From Silicimonas algicola (GTDB lineage: Bacteria; Pseudomonadota; Alphaproteobacteria; Rhodobacterales; Rhodobacteraceae), in assembly GCF_003148765.1 (NCBI RefSeq), contig NZ_QGGV01000014.1:1-64000 (forward strand): a DNA stretch of 64,000 nucleotides, given 5' to 3'. Below are positions 36,173-45,496 of this stretch, piece after piece. Made by a program: the position numbers and the translations under genes. Under the pieces are notes generated by a model. That model saw nothing but the letters and a program-made list of their open reading frames with translations. It was not told where the DNA came from and ran no database searches. Numbering within the stretch: position 1 is the first letter of the stretch; every line of letters begins with the position of its first letter.

Positions 36173-37425
36173 CGTTAGAGACCCGTGCTGTATCGGACTG
36201 TCGGAAGCGAGTTGTTATCGTCACTCCAGGTCAGCTCGGCTCGAACCCTCGTGTGGTGAAAGAAGCTGATACGCTACATATGTCAGGATACGATGTGGAG
36301 GTGATCGCTACCAAGTTGGCCGATTTCGTAGAGCCGCGGGATCAGTCCATTATGGCCGCCGCACCTTGGCGCCTGAAGCGGGTGACCTTTGACAACCGTT
36401 GGCTCTGGCGTTTGGGCCGTTCTTTGCAGATAGTGGCACGCTTGCTCAGAACTTTCACGCCGAGCAGGCGCCTCGATATGCTGGCGCTGAGTCCAATGTC
36501 ACGGCATCTAGTCCGGGCGGCCTCTGCCAGATCAGCTGACCTCTTTATTGCACACTATCCCGCAGCGTTGCCGGCGGCCGCAGCTGCTGCCCGCCGCCAC
36601 GGAACACAGTACGCCTACGACGCTGAGGACTTTCACTTGGGCGAATGGCCTGATGATCCGGCCTATGACACAGAACGTCGGTTGGTGCACGCCATCGAGG
36701 GCCGCTACCTGCCGAGCTGTGCCTATGTTACCGCCGCATCCCCGTTGATCGCTGAGGCGCTGGTGGAGACTTATGGAATTGAGCCGCCGCACGTGGTGCT
36801 TAACGTCTTTCCTCGCAGCCAGGCGCCGGCCGCGCCAACGACCCAAGGAAGCGCCGCACCCAGGCCTTCACTCTATTGGTTTTCGCAAACCATCGGACCA
36901 AACCGCGGCCTCGAATGCGCCGTACGCGCCATCGGTCTTTCCGCCTATCGGCCACATCTCTACCTGCGCGGTACGCCGGCCGTGGGCTACGTCGCACAGC
37001 TTGAAAAGATCGCGGGAGAAACTGGCGCTCAAGGCCGCGTCCATGTCCTCCCACCTGCCTCACCAGATCAGATGGAGAATCTCGCGGCGCATCACGATCT
37101 TGGTCTCGCCTCCGAGGTGCCGGTGAGCCGCAATCGGGAGGTCTGCCTGACCAACAAACTCTTCTCTTTCCTGCTGGCCGGCCTGCCACCGCTAATGTCG
37201 GCAACGCCCGCGCAGCGGCGCTTCGCGGCTGAATCGGGACTTGCCGACCTCGTCTATCCGGTCGACGATGCACCCGCCCTCGCGGCGCTGATCGACAGAC
37301 TGCTTAGTGCTCCCGACGGCCTCGCATCACTGCGCGAGCAAATCTGGCGCCTCGGCCAGGAGCGCTACAACTGGGACGTTGAGCGCAACCTAATTCGATC
37401 TGCTATACAAGGCATTAAATGCTGA
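36169..37425 (+). CDS. GT-B glycosyltransferase, GT4-like
   Basis: A 418-residue protein opening VVIVTPGQLGSNPRVVKEAD, the glycan-cluster pattern of a GT4-like N-terminal domain. The middle includes AYDAEDFHLGEW and SLYWFSQTIGPNRGLECAVR. In place of E-x7-E it has SRNREVCLTNKLFSFLLAGL, as in divergent members. The start is probably a TTG at 36169 that overlaps the previous stop (TTGA) with AGGA nine bases upstream; a TTG at 36160 is possible. Probably a glycosyltransferase; the specificity is unknown. Confidence 0.78.
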   Translation: MTLETRAVSDCRKRVVIVTPGQLGSNPRVVKEADTLHMSGYDVEVIATKLADFVEPRDQSIMAAAPWRLKRVTFDNRWLWRLGRSLQIVARLLRTFTPSRRLDMLALSPMSRHLVRAASARSADLFIAHYPAALPAAAAAARRHGTQYAYDAEDFHLGEWPDDPAYDTERRLVHAIEGRYLPSCAYVTAASPLIAEALVETYGIEPPHVVLNVFPRSQAPAAPTTQGSAAPRPSLYWFSQTIGPNRGLECAVRAIGLSAYRPHLYLRGTPAVGYVAQLEKIAGETGAQGRVHVLPPASPDQMENLAAHHDLGLASEVPVSRNREVCLTNKLFSFLLAGLPPLMSATPAQRRFAAESGLADLVYPVDDAPALAALIDRLLSAPDGLASLREQIWRLGQERYNWDVERNLIRSAIQGIKC

Positions 37426-38146
37426 GACGATTTAAAAAGCTGCTTCTGCATGCACCATATAGGATCGGGCGAGCCCCAGCCAAGAACCGAATTGACGCAT
37501 TTCAATCGACATTGCGCAGTCTTGCCCAAGGAAGCTACGATCCGAGAAGGATTTTAGATGGTGGGGCCAACGTTCGTGACGTTTCGAGGCTCGCCAAGCG
37601 ACTGTCTTCTTCTGCCACCGCCCACATGACTGAACCGTAACCGGCATGTTGGCAAACTGTAACGAAATTCTTCGCACTTCCCGGCTAAGTATTCTATCCG
37701 GTCGCGCTGGGCGCGATGAATGGCGAAGCTTGCGTCCGGTAGTGGACCCACAGTGCACAACAACTGGAGCACATGTGGCACCTGAAAAACCGGAAAAAAG
37801 GACAGCACTGAGGACAGTGCCAGTGCGGAGTGCTGATACGCTTCTGAGCGGCACATTGAAGCGAGGCGATCGAGCGCTTCTGAATTTGGATCTTCAGGGC
37901 ACGGAAACCGAGGCGCCCAATGCTCGGCAAACCGCCTTGATGGATATCGAAGTGATTCTGATTGAAGGCTCACTTTTTCCACAAGCCTACGGACCTTCAT
38001 CAGATGTCATCGATTTCTTTGCATCGCGCAAATTCGGGTTGCACGCTGTGGCCTCTCTGTCGGTACCGCGGCGGGCCAATCGTGCGCATCAGGCAGACTG
38101 TCTGTCTGTCGCCGAGTGTAGCGAACTGAGGCAAGACACGGCATGA
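37419..38146 (+). pseudogene. Decayed FkbM methyltransferase gene
   Basis: A gene-length stretch with FkbM character in two frames. It starts at the ATG at 37419 and reads to ILDGGANVRDVSRLAKRLSS and HMTEP, then hits TAA at 37638 where an EPQPACW-like sequence would continue (CAA to TAA). The same frame has two more stops. The rest continues in a second frame, with LLNLDLQGTETEAPNARQTA, LMDIEVILIEGSLFPQAYG and DCLSVAECSEL up to 38146. One frameshift plus nonsense changes make it almost certainly inactive. It overlaps the preceding and following glycosyltransferase genes by a few bases, as an active gene would have. Confidence 0.75.
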
Positions 38147-39474
38147 GGATGACGGACGAAGGCCGCTCGCGCAACGTGGCCATTGTCGCCCCGCACTTTC
38201 CGCCGAGCAACCTCGCGGGGGTGCATCGGGCGCGCTTACTCAGCCAGCACCTCGCTGAGTTCGGCTGGCGACCGATCATAGTGACAACACACTGGCGCCA
38301 CTACGAAGAAGAGCTCGATTGGGGCTTGAACTCCCTCGTCGATCCAAAACTCGAGGTTATCCATACTCGAGCGGCGCCGACAAAACCGGTGCGCACCATT
38401 GGCGACATTGGAGTTCGGGCTCTGCCATGGCATCTCGCCGCCATCGAGAAACTACGTAGGGCCAACAGGCTAGACTTTCTCCTCATTACAGTGCCCTCGT
38501 TTTACTCCTCTGTTTTAGGTCAGCTTGCATATCGACGTATGCCATTACCGTTTGGCATTGATTATATCGATCCTTGGGTGCAAATGTGGCCGCCGGCTGA
38601 AGTGCGGTTCTCTAAGGCCTGGTTCTCATACAAACTCGGTGAGCGTTTAGAACCCTGGGCTGTAAAGAATGCCAGTCTAATTACAGGAGTAGCCTCAGGC
38701 TACTACCAGGGTGTCATCGAACGAAATCCGCAGCTTGAGACCACTGCAGTGCAGGCCGCGATGCCTTATGGATTTTCGAGTGCCGATTTCGTCGCGCCCA
38801 GTGTGTACTCCCAACGTCCGAAACTTTTCGACCCAGATGATGGGCACCTGCATCTTGTGTATGCTGGAGCTATGCTGCCAAAGGCATACAGCGTTCTCGA
38901 ACGGCTGTTCGAAGGCCTGGCACTTCTTAAGCGAGAGAATCCGGAAGTTGCCAAAAGATTCAGACTGCACTTCATCGGCACGGGAAAATCGCCAAATGAT
39001 CGCAATGGTTTCAACGTAGTACCAGTGGCGGAGCGGCTAGGAGTGAGCGGCCAAGTCCGAGAACACCCCAATAGGATCGGCTATCTCGACGTACTTGCCC
39101 ATCTGACCAAGGCGTTCGGCATTCTTGTCCTTGGTTCCACCGAAGCTCACTATACTCCTTCCAAGGTCTATCAAGCAGTTCAGTCCCGACGCCCGGTATT
39201 TGCCATGCTCCACCACGCCAGCACGGCCGTGGATGTGCTTCGAGAAAGTCGCGCTGGCTTCGCCGTGACACACACCACAGATCGCCTACCGAGCATTGCC
39301 GAGGTGTCAGCGGCCTTGCAGCATTTCGCAGTCGGTTTTGACTATGACGCTGATCAAGTAGATTGGTCGGCCTTTGACGAGTTCTCGGCCCGCGAGAGCG
39401 CATCCAGATTGGGAAGGGCGATGGACTTGGCGTCGGCAAAATTTGATGAGCGCGTGAAGCGCCGTACGCAATGA
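38143..39474 (+). CDS. GT-B glycosyltransferase-like protein
   Basis: A 443-residue protein. The N-terminus (VAIVAPHFPPSNLAGVHRAR) matches glycan-cluster glycosyltransferases of GT4-like fold. The C-terminal half has LHLVYAGAMLPKAYSVLERL, LRLHFIGTGKSP-like sequence and AHYTPSKVYQAVQSRRPVFA, the donor-binding segment. The ATG at 38143 overlaps the pseudogene stop (ATGA), suggesting this gene was once translationally coupled to an active methyltransferase. The specificity is unknown. Confidence 0.75.
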   Translation: MRMTDEGRSRNVAIVAPHFPPSNLAGVHRARLLSQHLAEFGWRPIIVTTHWRHYEEELDWGLNSLVDPKLEVIHTRAAPTKPVRTIGDIGVRALPWHLAAIEKLRRANRLDFLLITVPSFYSSVLGQLAYRRMPLPFGIDYIDPWVQMWPPAEVRFSKAWFSYKLGERLEPWAVKNASLITGVASGYYQGVIERNPQLETTAVQAAMPYGFSSADFVAPSVYSQRPKLFDPDDGHLHLVYAGAMLPKAYSVLERLFEGLALLKRENPEVAKRFRLHFIGTGKSPNDRNGFNVVPVAERLGVSGQVREHPNRIGYLDVLAHLTKAFGILVLGSTEAHYTPSKVYQAVQSRRPVFAMLHHASTAVDVLRESRAGFAVTHTTDRLPSIAEVSAALQHFAVGFDYDADQVDWSAFDEFSARESASRLGRAMDLASAKFDERVKRRTQ

Positions 39475-39552
39475 TTTCATGTACGCCTCCTTGCTTCAGC
39501 CCGCTATACATTTTGACTGTGCTGAGCTCATCTCCTATATATTGATATCGCA

Positions 39553-40668
39553 GTGAGGTTTCTGTTCTTCGCTGGAGGAAGTTATATTGGGGGCCTGGAA
39601 GTCGTGACGCTTTCACTAATGAAGGAGTTGCAGAATCAGGGGCATGAGTGCTTTTCTGTCATTAGTGGTTGGAATGATGGTAAATACTCTGCGAAATTGA
39701 CCGAGGCGGGCATTCCGCATATGTGTATCAAACTTGGGCGCTTTTATTTGACAAAGCCAGTTTGGAATGCAGACGGATTTTTGCATTTTGCGGGGGCTGC
39801 TAGGCAGTTGCGGTCTGTGATTCGTAGGTTTTGCCCTGATGTTGTCGTTTTAACCAGCGTTGAGTTTGCGGTTACAGCTCTGCAAGTAATACCAAAGAGT
39901 GTTCCTGTGGTGTTGCACGTTCATGACGTGCCCAGCAGACACTGGTCCTCACTGATAGGGCGATATGTGCTTGCGAGGTCGCGTGGGATCATCACGGTAT
40001 CAGACTTCATCCGAGATAAGGTCATCGCAGTCGCTGGTAGCAGGATTTCAGTGCGAACTGTCCACAATGGCGCGCCTTCACTCGAGTTCGTCGAGAAATC
40101 TGATTCCGCCAAGCTGCGGATCGGAATCATTGGACAGCTAATTGCGCGAAAGAAGCACGACGTACTGATTGACGCAGTCGGTTTGCTGTCGCCTCACGAG
40201 CGAGCTATGATTGAGGTACGCATTTTTGGTAACGACACAACTGAATACGCAGCTACGATTAGGGATATGATTCAAGTTAATAATCTTACGGAATATTTTA
40301 GATGGATGGGTTTCGTTGATTCCCGTGAAGAGATTTACGGAGATCTCGATCTCGTTGTAGCTCCTGCGATCGAGGAGCCCTTTGGAACGACGATTCTGGA
40401 GGCCGGTAGCTGTGGCTTGCCCGTAGTCGCAGCTCGATCAGGCGGATTTCCTGAAATGGCAATTGATGAGGAGACTGGTTTACTGATTGATCCACAAAGC
40501 CCAAGTAGCTTAGCGACTGCAATCTCTTCACTGCTAAATGTCAGTAAGAGATGCCGACTGGGAAATGCTGCGAAGCAGCATGTCCGGGAAAATTTTAGTC
40601 AATCATTGGCCGCAGCAAACTTTTCTAGAAGTGTTGCGTCATTTTTAAATAATAATGGCGCATCTTGA
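39553..40668 (+). CDS. GT4-family glycosyltransferase
   Basis: A 371-residue GT-B enzyme. The glycine loop FFAGGSYIGGLEVVTLSLMK at the N-terminus, LRIGIIGQLIARKKHDVLID, and IEEPFGTTILEAGSCGLPVV (E-x7-E intact) show the family. It starts at GTG 39553. The gene and its flanks are clearly AT-richer than most of the window, with different codon use (many TTT, ATT, GAT), so it looks like a separately acquired unit. The 300 bp behind it carry no gene. Confidence 0.84.
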   Translation: MRFLFFAGGSYIGGLEVVTLSLMKELQNQGHECFSVISGWNDGKYSAKLTEAGIPHMCIKLGRFYLTKPVWNADGFLHFAGAARQLRSVIRRFCPDVVVLTSVEFAVTALQVIPKSVPVVLHVHDVPSRHWSSLIGRYVLARSRGIITVSDFIRDKVIAVAGSRISVRTVHNGAPSLEFVEKSDSAKLRIGIIGQLIARKKHDVLIDAVGLLSPHERAMIEVRIFGNDTTEYAATIRDMIQVNNLTEYFRWMGFVDSREEIYGDLDLVVAPAIEEPFGTTILEAGSCGLPVVAARSGGFPEMAIDEETGLLIDPQSPSSLATAISSLLNVSKRCRLGNAAKQHVRENFSQSLAAANFSRSVASFLNNNGAS

Positions 40669-40969
40669 GGCTTGGTAATTCCTAGGCGATTGGAGTTTCT
40701 AGGTGACGCTTGATCGAATCTTTCAAAAATCGGACGCGTTTGGAAAGCACATGCTGTTTTTTATGGGTCTTGTATCTTCTGCAGGGGCGTGCTGCAAGTA
40801 GCGCGAGGCATTGCTGTAGCCAAGTGACCTTCCGCTCCACTCAGAATCAGTGTTTCATGACATACAGCTTAGAACCTAATATCTTGTGGAAGAGGAAAGG
40901 ACATGTCCTGACAACCAATCTCTGGCAGGCGGGTCTTTATGCGTTTCTCGCGGGCATTCTCGATAAACC
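40669..40969 (+). other. Gap with a possible short gene remnant
   Basis: 301 bp between two glycosyltransferase genes, AT-rich like the upstream gene. A short frame beginning at a GTG (40703) reads LDRIFQKSDAFGKHMLFFMG before a stop at about 40800; it may be the head of a lost gene. Nothing else is recognisable. Confidence 0.35.
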
Positions 40970-42130
40970 ATGACCTTCGCCGTTGTGAGCTCGCATCCGA
41001 TACAATACTATGCGCCCTTGTTTCGTGAGCTGGCTCGGCGGATTGATGTGCAGGTATTTTATCTTCACCAAGTGACCGCGCATGATCAGGCCGAAGCAGG
41101 GTTCGATCTTGGCTTCGAGTGGGATGTTGATTTGCTGTCTGGCTATGAAAGCAGCTTTCTGGAGAATGCTGCGATTCGTCCTGGCTTGCATCACTTCAGG
41201 GGTGTCAGCACGCCGGGCATCGCTGCAGCACTGAAGCAGGGTCGCTTCCGTGCTGTGCTGCTCACTGGCTGGCACCTATGGGGCTATGCGCAGGCGATAA
41301 TGTCGGCGAAGCGCTTGGGCATTCCCGTCATGGTGCGCGGCGATAGCCAGTTGCAGACCAAACGTAGTTTCGCAAAAAGGGCCACCAAGGCAGTGGCCTA
41401 TCCGGCTTTCTTGCGCACCTTCGATGCGGCGCTCTACGTTGGCACACGCTCGAAGGACTATTGGCGTCATTATCTTTATCCTGGAGAAAGGCTTTTCTTT
41501 TCGCCCCACTGTGTGGATAACGCCTGGTTCGCGGAGCGGTCGAGTGCCGAGGCAGGCACAACCTTGCGTCAGAAGCTAGGCATCGCACCACATACGAAGG
41601 TGTTGCTTTTCGCCGGCAAGCTGCAACCGTTCAAGCGGCCGCTTGACGTCATCGATGCCGGAGCTCTTCTGCGCCGGAACGGGCGAGATGTGCAATTGCT
41701 CGTTGCCGGTTCAGGCGAACTTGATGCGGCCATGTGGCAAAGAGCGGATGCCGCCGGCGTGCCTCTGCATATGCTGGGGTTCCAGAACCAGTCGGCCATG
41801 CCGGCTGCCTATGCTGCAGCAGACCTACTCGTGCTGCCATCCTCGTCAGAGACTTGGGGCCTTGTCGCCAACGAAGCGCTTGCCTGCGGCACACCAGTGG
41901 TGGTGTCGGATGCCTGCGGCTGCGCGCCGGACCTCGCAGCCGATGGCATCGCGGGGGCAACCTTTCCCACGGGCAATGTCCGGGCCTTGGCTGAGCGACT
42001 GTCGCAGTTGCTTGACCAGCCGCCGGATAATGCACAGATCGCTAAAAAGATCTCGCGATACTCCCTGTCGAATGCGGTCGACGGCATCGAGACAGCCTTT
42101 CAGGCAATCAGGCGAATGGCCCCTCAATGA
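40970..42130 (+). CDS. GT4-family glycosyltransferase
   Basis: A 386-residue GT-B enzyme. It opens FAVVSSHPIQYYAPLFRELA, a head typical of glycan-cluster GT4 enzymes. The C-terminal domain holds KVLLFAGKLQPFKRPLDVID and SSSETWGLVANEALACGTPV, with the E-x7-E motif intact. The ATG at 40970 is used. It ends 10 bp before the polymerase-like gene, so the two are likely cotranscribed. Composition returns here to a higher GC. Confidence 0.86.
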   Translation: MTFAVVSSHPIQYYAPLFRELARRIDVQVFYLHQVTAHDQAEAGFDLGFEWDVDLLSGYESSFLENAAIRPGLHHFRGVSTPGIAAALKQGRFRAVLLTGWHLWGYAQAIMSAKRLGIPVMVRGDSQLQTKRSFAKRATKAVAYPAFLRTFDAALYVGTRSKDYWRHYLYPGERLFFSPHCVDNAWFAERSSAEAGTTLRQKLGIAPHTKVLLFAGKLQPFKRPLDVIDAGALLRRNGRDVQLLVAGSGELDAAMWQRADAAGVPLHMLGFQNQSAMPAAYAAADLLVLPSSSETWGLVANEALACGTPVVVSDACGCAPDLAADGIAGATFPTGNVRALAERLSQLLDQPPDNAQIAKKISRYSLSNAVDGIETAFQAIRRMAPQ

Positions 42131-42140
42131 GGATACCGGG

Positions 42141-43583
42141 ATGACAACGCCTGCCCGCTCGCCATTACCGCCTGCCGTACTTCCCGTCGCAGTCGCAATC
42201 CTGCTGCTGTTCGGATTCGGGCCGAACCTGCCATTGGCGCTGTTAGCGGTTACTATATTGCTTGTCGGTAGCGCGCTTCTCTGGCGCCCCGGGGAATCCC
42301 CGATCCTTTTGTTGCTCTTTGGCTACCAGTGGCTTCAGGCCAGCGCACGGATTTTTCATGCTAATTTCAAAGGCGTTGATGTTGCCGATCTTTCATATGC
42401 AGGCGGGCAGGTGTCCTTGGCATCTACGCTCTCGCTTTTGGCCTTGCTGTCTCTCGCCGCCGGCCTTCGCGCTGGCGTCGGACGGTGGCGCGGGATTGAC
42501 GGACAGTTGTGCCGCGAAATCGTGCTCTCGCGGAACACGAGGTCTTGGTTCCGGCTCTATTTATTGGGCGCAGCTGGTGCAGCGGCTGCGCTCTTCCTGG
42601 CGCGTTTCGTTCCGCCCCTCAGTCAACCATTGCTGGCCCTCGCGACAATGAAGTGGGCCTTTTTCTGGGTCCTGGCCTATGCCACGTTCGTCCGGCCCGA
42701 CGCGGATAGAAGGTACCTCTTGGTGGCGTTCCTGTTTGAATTTTCCCTCGGATTGGGGAGCTATTTTTCCGACTTCAAGACGGTCTTTTTCATAACAATT
42801 TTGGCGATGGCGGCCGCGGGCATGAAGATCTCGGGAAGACGACTTGTTTCCCTCACGGCAGTGGCCCTGATCCTTGTATCGGTGACGGTTGTCTGGACCG
42901 CGGTAAAGGTAGAATACCGTTATTTCCTTAGCGCCGGAGAGCGAGCACAAGTCGTGACCGCTAACTATGGCGAAAGCATCACAACACTGGCGCAAATGGT
43001 TGCACGCCTTGATTCTAGGGATCTCGCTGATGCTGTTGAAGAGTCAATCAACCGAATAAGCTATGTGGACTTCTTCGCGGTCGTCCTCGACAGAGTACCG
43101 GCAGTAGTTCCGCATGAACATGGTGCGCTCTGGTTGGACGCGATCAGTCGACCTTTCATGCCTCGCATTTTGTTTCCGGAAAAGTCAGCAATCCATGACA
43201 GCGAACGGACCAATTACTACACGCGATTGAGCGTTTCGAGCTATGATGTCGGCACGTCGATCAGCATCGGCTATATCGCTGAAACCTACATCGACTTCGG
43301 TACCATCGGGATGATGGTGGTCATCTTCATTTATGGCCTGATACTGGGCCGGGTCTACAGATGGTTCGTGCGAGGGCCACGCACTCGAGGCCTACTTGGC
43401 ATGGCTTTAATTAGCGCAATTCTTCTCGGTGCGATGGCTCTGGAGTCAAGCATAACAAAGGTTATCGGAGGGCTCATTGTGAGCATTCTGGTTGCATATC
43501 TGATCGCAAGATGGGTCGTTCCCTTGTGTCTTCCCTGGCTTCGAGCGGGTAAAGGGAAGTATCGCCTGACAGCGGCGGCGTGA
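42141..43583 (+). CDS. Wzy-like polysaccharide polymerase
   Basis: A 480-residue protein with about ten to twelve predicted membrane helices. Long hydrophobic runs begin at residue 10 (LPPAVLPVAVAILLLFGFGP), and a loop near 300-400 contains RPFMPRILFPEKSAIHDSER. The end of the loop (VGTSISIGYIAETYIDFGTI) fits the Wzy/oligosaccharide repeat-unit polymerase pattern. The reading frame is open far upstream, but the ATG at 42141 has GAGGA before it and gives a hydrophobic N-terminus. A Wzy beside an ABC exporter, without a Wzx flippase in view, is unusual. Confidence 0.72.
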   Translation: MTTPARSPLPPAVLPVAVAILLLFGFGPNLPLALLAVTILLVGSALLWRPGESPILLLLFGYQWLQASARIFHANFKGVDVADLSYAGGQVSLASTLSLLALLSLAAGLRAGVGRWRGIDGQLCREIVLSRNTRSWFRLYLLGAAGAAAALFLARFVPPLSQPLLALATMKWAFFWVLAYATFVRPDADRRYLLVAFLFEFSLGLGSYFSDFKTVFFITILAMAAAGMKISGRRLVSLTAVALILVSVTVVWTAVKVEYRYFLSAGERAQVVTANYGESITTLAQMVARLDSRDLADAVEESINRISYVDFFAVVLDRVPAVVPHEHGALWLDAISRPFMPRILFPEKSAIHDSERTNYYTRLSVSSYDVGTSISIGYIAETYIDFGTIGMMVVIFIYGLILGRVYRWFVRGPRTRGLLGMALISAILLGAMALESSITKVIGGLIVSILVAYLIARWVVPLCLPWLRAGKGKYRLTAAA

Positions 43584-44755
43584 GGATTCAGTATGTCGAT
43601 TTTATTCGATTGATCGTGGATAGCCAAACCAAAATGATTTGCCGGCATGTCGTGGCTTCGGTCGATGAGGAGGCCTCTGGTCCAAGTTATTCCGTCGTTT
43701 CCCTGGCACAGGCGGTCAGCTCATTGGGCGCCGATAGCGTGGTCATGGCGATAGGTCGGCGCATGTCGGAACCGGGCCTTGAAATTTTTCAACAGGACTG
43801 GGCGTGGGTCCCCGGTGTCAAGCACCTGATGTATTCAACGTCCCTGATAAACGCTTTGGATCAGGCTGCGAGGAAAGGTGCCGTCATCCACGGGCACGGG
43901 CTTTGGCTGATGCCCAACATCCGTCCGGCACGGATTGCTGCCCGGCACGGCGTTCCCTTCCTGGTCTCACCACGCGGGATGCTTGGTCCCGAGGCGCTGG
44001 CCTTTTCCTCCCGCCGAAAGAAGGTCATGTGGGCGCTCGCGCAGCACAACGCCCTGGAATTGGCCGACTGCTTTCATGCAACAAGCGTCGCCGAGTATGA
44101 GGATATTCGAAGGATGTCCTTGCGCGCTCCGGTGGCCGTGATACCGAACGGAATCCATATCCCGGTCGGCGAGCCAAATCCGGCATACACGATCCTGTAT
44201 CTGGGTCGACTACATCCGAAAAAAGGGATCGATCGTCTGATCGAGGCATGGGCGCGTCTCGCCATCGACTTTCCGGATTGGCGGCTTCGCATTGTGGGGC
44301 CGTCGGAGATCGGCTGTCGTGAAGCGCTTGAGGCGCAGGTGGTGCGTCTCGCAGTGCCGCGTGTCTGTTTTGAAGATGCGCTCCGTGGTGATGACAAATG
44401 GAGTGCCTATCGCGAAGCTGGACTGTTCGTCCTGCCGACATTGAACGAGAACTTCGGCATGGTTGTTGCCGAAGCTTTGGCGACAGGAACGCCTGTGATC
44501 TCGAGCAAAGGTGCACCGTGGTCGGGGCTTGTTGAGGAGCGCTGCGGCTGGTGGGTCGACCACGGCGTAGAGGCGCTTGAGGCAGCACTCCGCCGTGCCC
44601 TAGCGATCTCACCGGAGGAGCGCCTGGTTATGGGTCGGCGCGGCCGCGAATGGATGAAGCGCGAGTTTGGCTGGGAAAGTATAGCCGAACGGATGGCAGC
44701 AACCTATGCATGGTGCCTTGGCGAAGGAGAGCGCCCCGAATGTGTAGTGCAGTGA
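43580..44755 (+). CDS. GT4-family glycosyltransferase
   Basis: A 391-residue GT-B enzyme. The core begins at about residue 19 with MICRHVVASVDEEASGPSYS, so the ATG at 43634 may be the true start; the GTG at 43580 overlaps the previous stop (GTGA). The middle has HGHGLWLMPNIRPARIAARH and PFLVSPRGMLGPEAL, and the C-terminal domain TILYLGRLHPKKGIDRLIEA and NENFGMVVAEALATGTPVIS. The catalytic E-x7-E is intact. A decayed relative lies directly downstream at 45015. Confidence 0.86.
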   Translation: MRIQYVDFIRLIVDSQTKMICRHVVASVDEEASGPSYSVVSLAQAVSSLGADSVVMAIGRRMSEPGLEIFQQDWAWVPGVKHLMYSTSLINALDQAARKGAVIHGHGLWLMPNIRPARIAARHGVPFLVSPRGMLGPEALAFSSRRKKVMWALAQHNALELADCFHATSVAEYEDIRRMSLRAPVAVIPNGIHIPVGEPNPAYTILYLGRLHPKKGIDRLIEAWARLAIDFPDWRLRIVGPSEIGCREALEAQVVRLAVPRVCFEDALRGDDKWSAYREAGLFVLPTLNENFGMVVAEALATGTPVISSKGAPWSGLVEERCGWWVDHGVEALEAALRRALAISPEERLVMGRRGREWMKREFGWESIAERMAATYAWCLGEGERPECVVQ

Positions 44756-45014
44756 CTAATTCGCAGAATACCGAGAAAACCACGCTGCACGGAAATCGAC
44801 GATTCGCGAACAATCTGCCAGTGTCCTCTGTGTCCTGCCATGCAACCCTCACTCTAGCGCTTGCGGCTCCAGCCACTTCCCAAATTCGCTGCGACAGTAA
44901 GCCTGAGGTTCCATGTCTATCCCCGCGCGCATATTCCGATCCCTTGGAGCTTGATGTTCGGCAATTGCGTGAGGCAGATCGTGAAATCCCCTATTCCCTG
45001 GGAGCCATGAGGCT

Positions 45015-45434
45015 ATGTCCGCGGAGGCGACAAGACCTCCCCATTCAAAGAGCGCCGATCCTGGCGAGGTGAAGTCCGATCTCTATAGTTCCGCCGACAT
45101 TGTCGTCCTTCCCACTAAAGCCAAGTTCTTCGGCCTCGTGATCGCCGCGGCGCTCTCGCACGGCATATCGGTCGTCACCACCCGGAACGCTCCTCGCAGC
45201 GGCCTTAGCGACCATCGCTGTGGCCGGTGGCTCGACCTTGAGACCGAGGCGCTGGACCGGACTCTGGTTGAGGCGACCGCTCTCCAACGCTCCGCGTTAC
45301 GCGATATGGGTGAGCGCGGTTGGTCATGGATGGAAAGTGATTTCGGCTGGCAGAGCGTCGACGAGAAGATAATGAGTAACTACGAGAGCGTCGCGTCCGG
45401 CAGCGCTCCGCCGGACGCCAGACGGTTAGACTGA
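45015..45434 (+). pseudogene. C-terminal remnant of a GT4 glycosyltransferase
   Basis: A fragment of about 120 codons related to the end of the gene before it. SSADIVVLPTKAKFFGLVIA corresponds to the donor-binding stretch, and RCGRWLDLETEALDRTLVEA and DFGWQSVDEKIMSNYESVA to the last 70 residues. The E-x7-E glutamates are replaced (K and A), and the N-terminal two-thirds is missing; the 260 bp before it contain no matching sequence I can see. It is probably a non-functional leftover of a glycosyltransferase gene. Confidence 0.65.
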
Positions 45435-45496
45435 GTCACATTAGAGGCGTCGCGTAACAAGCGCTTCAACCAACCTTCGTCATTCGAGGTTTCGAT

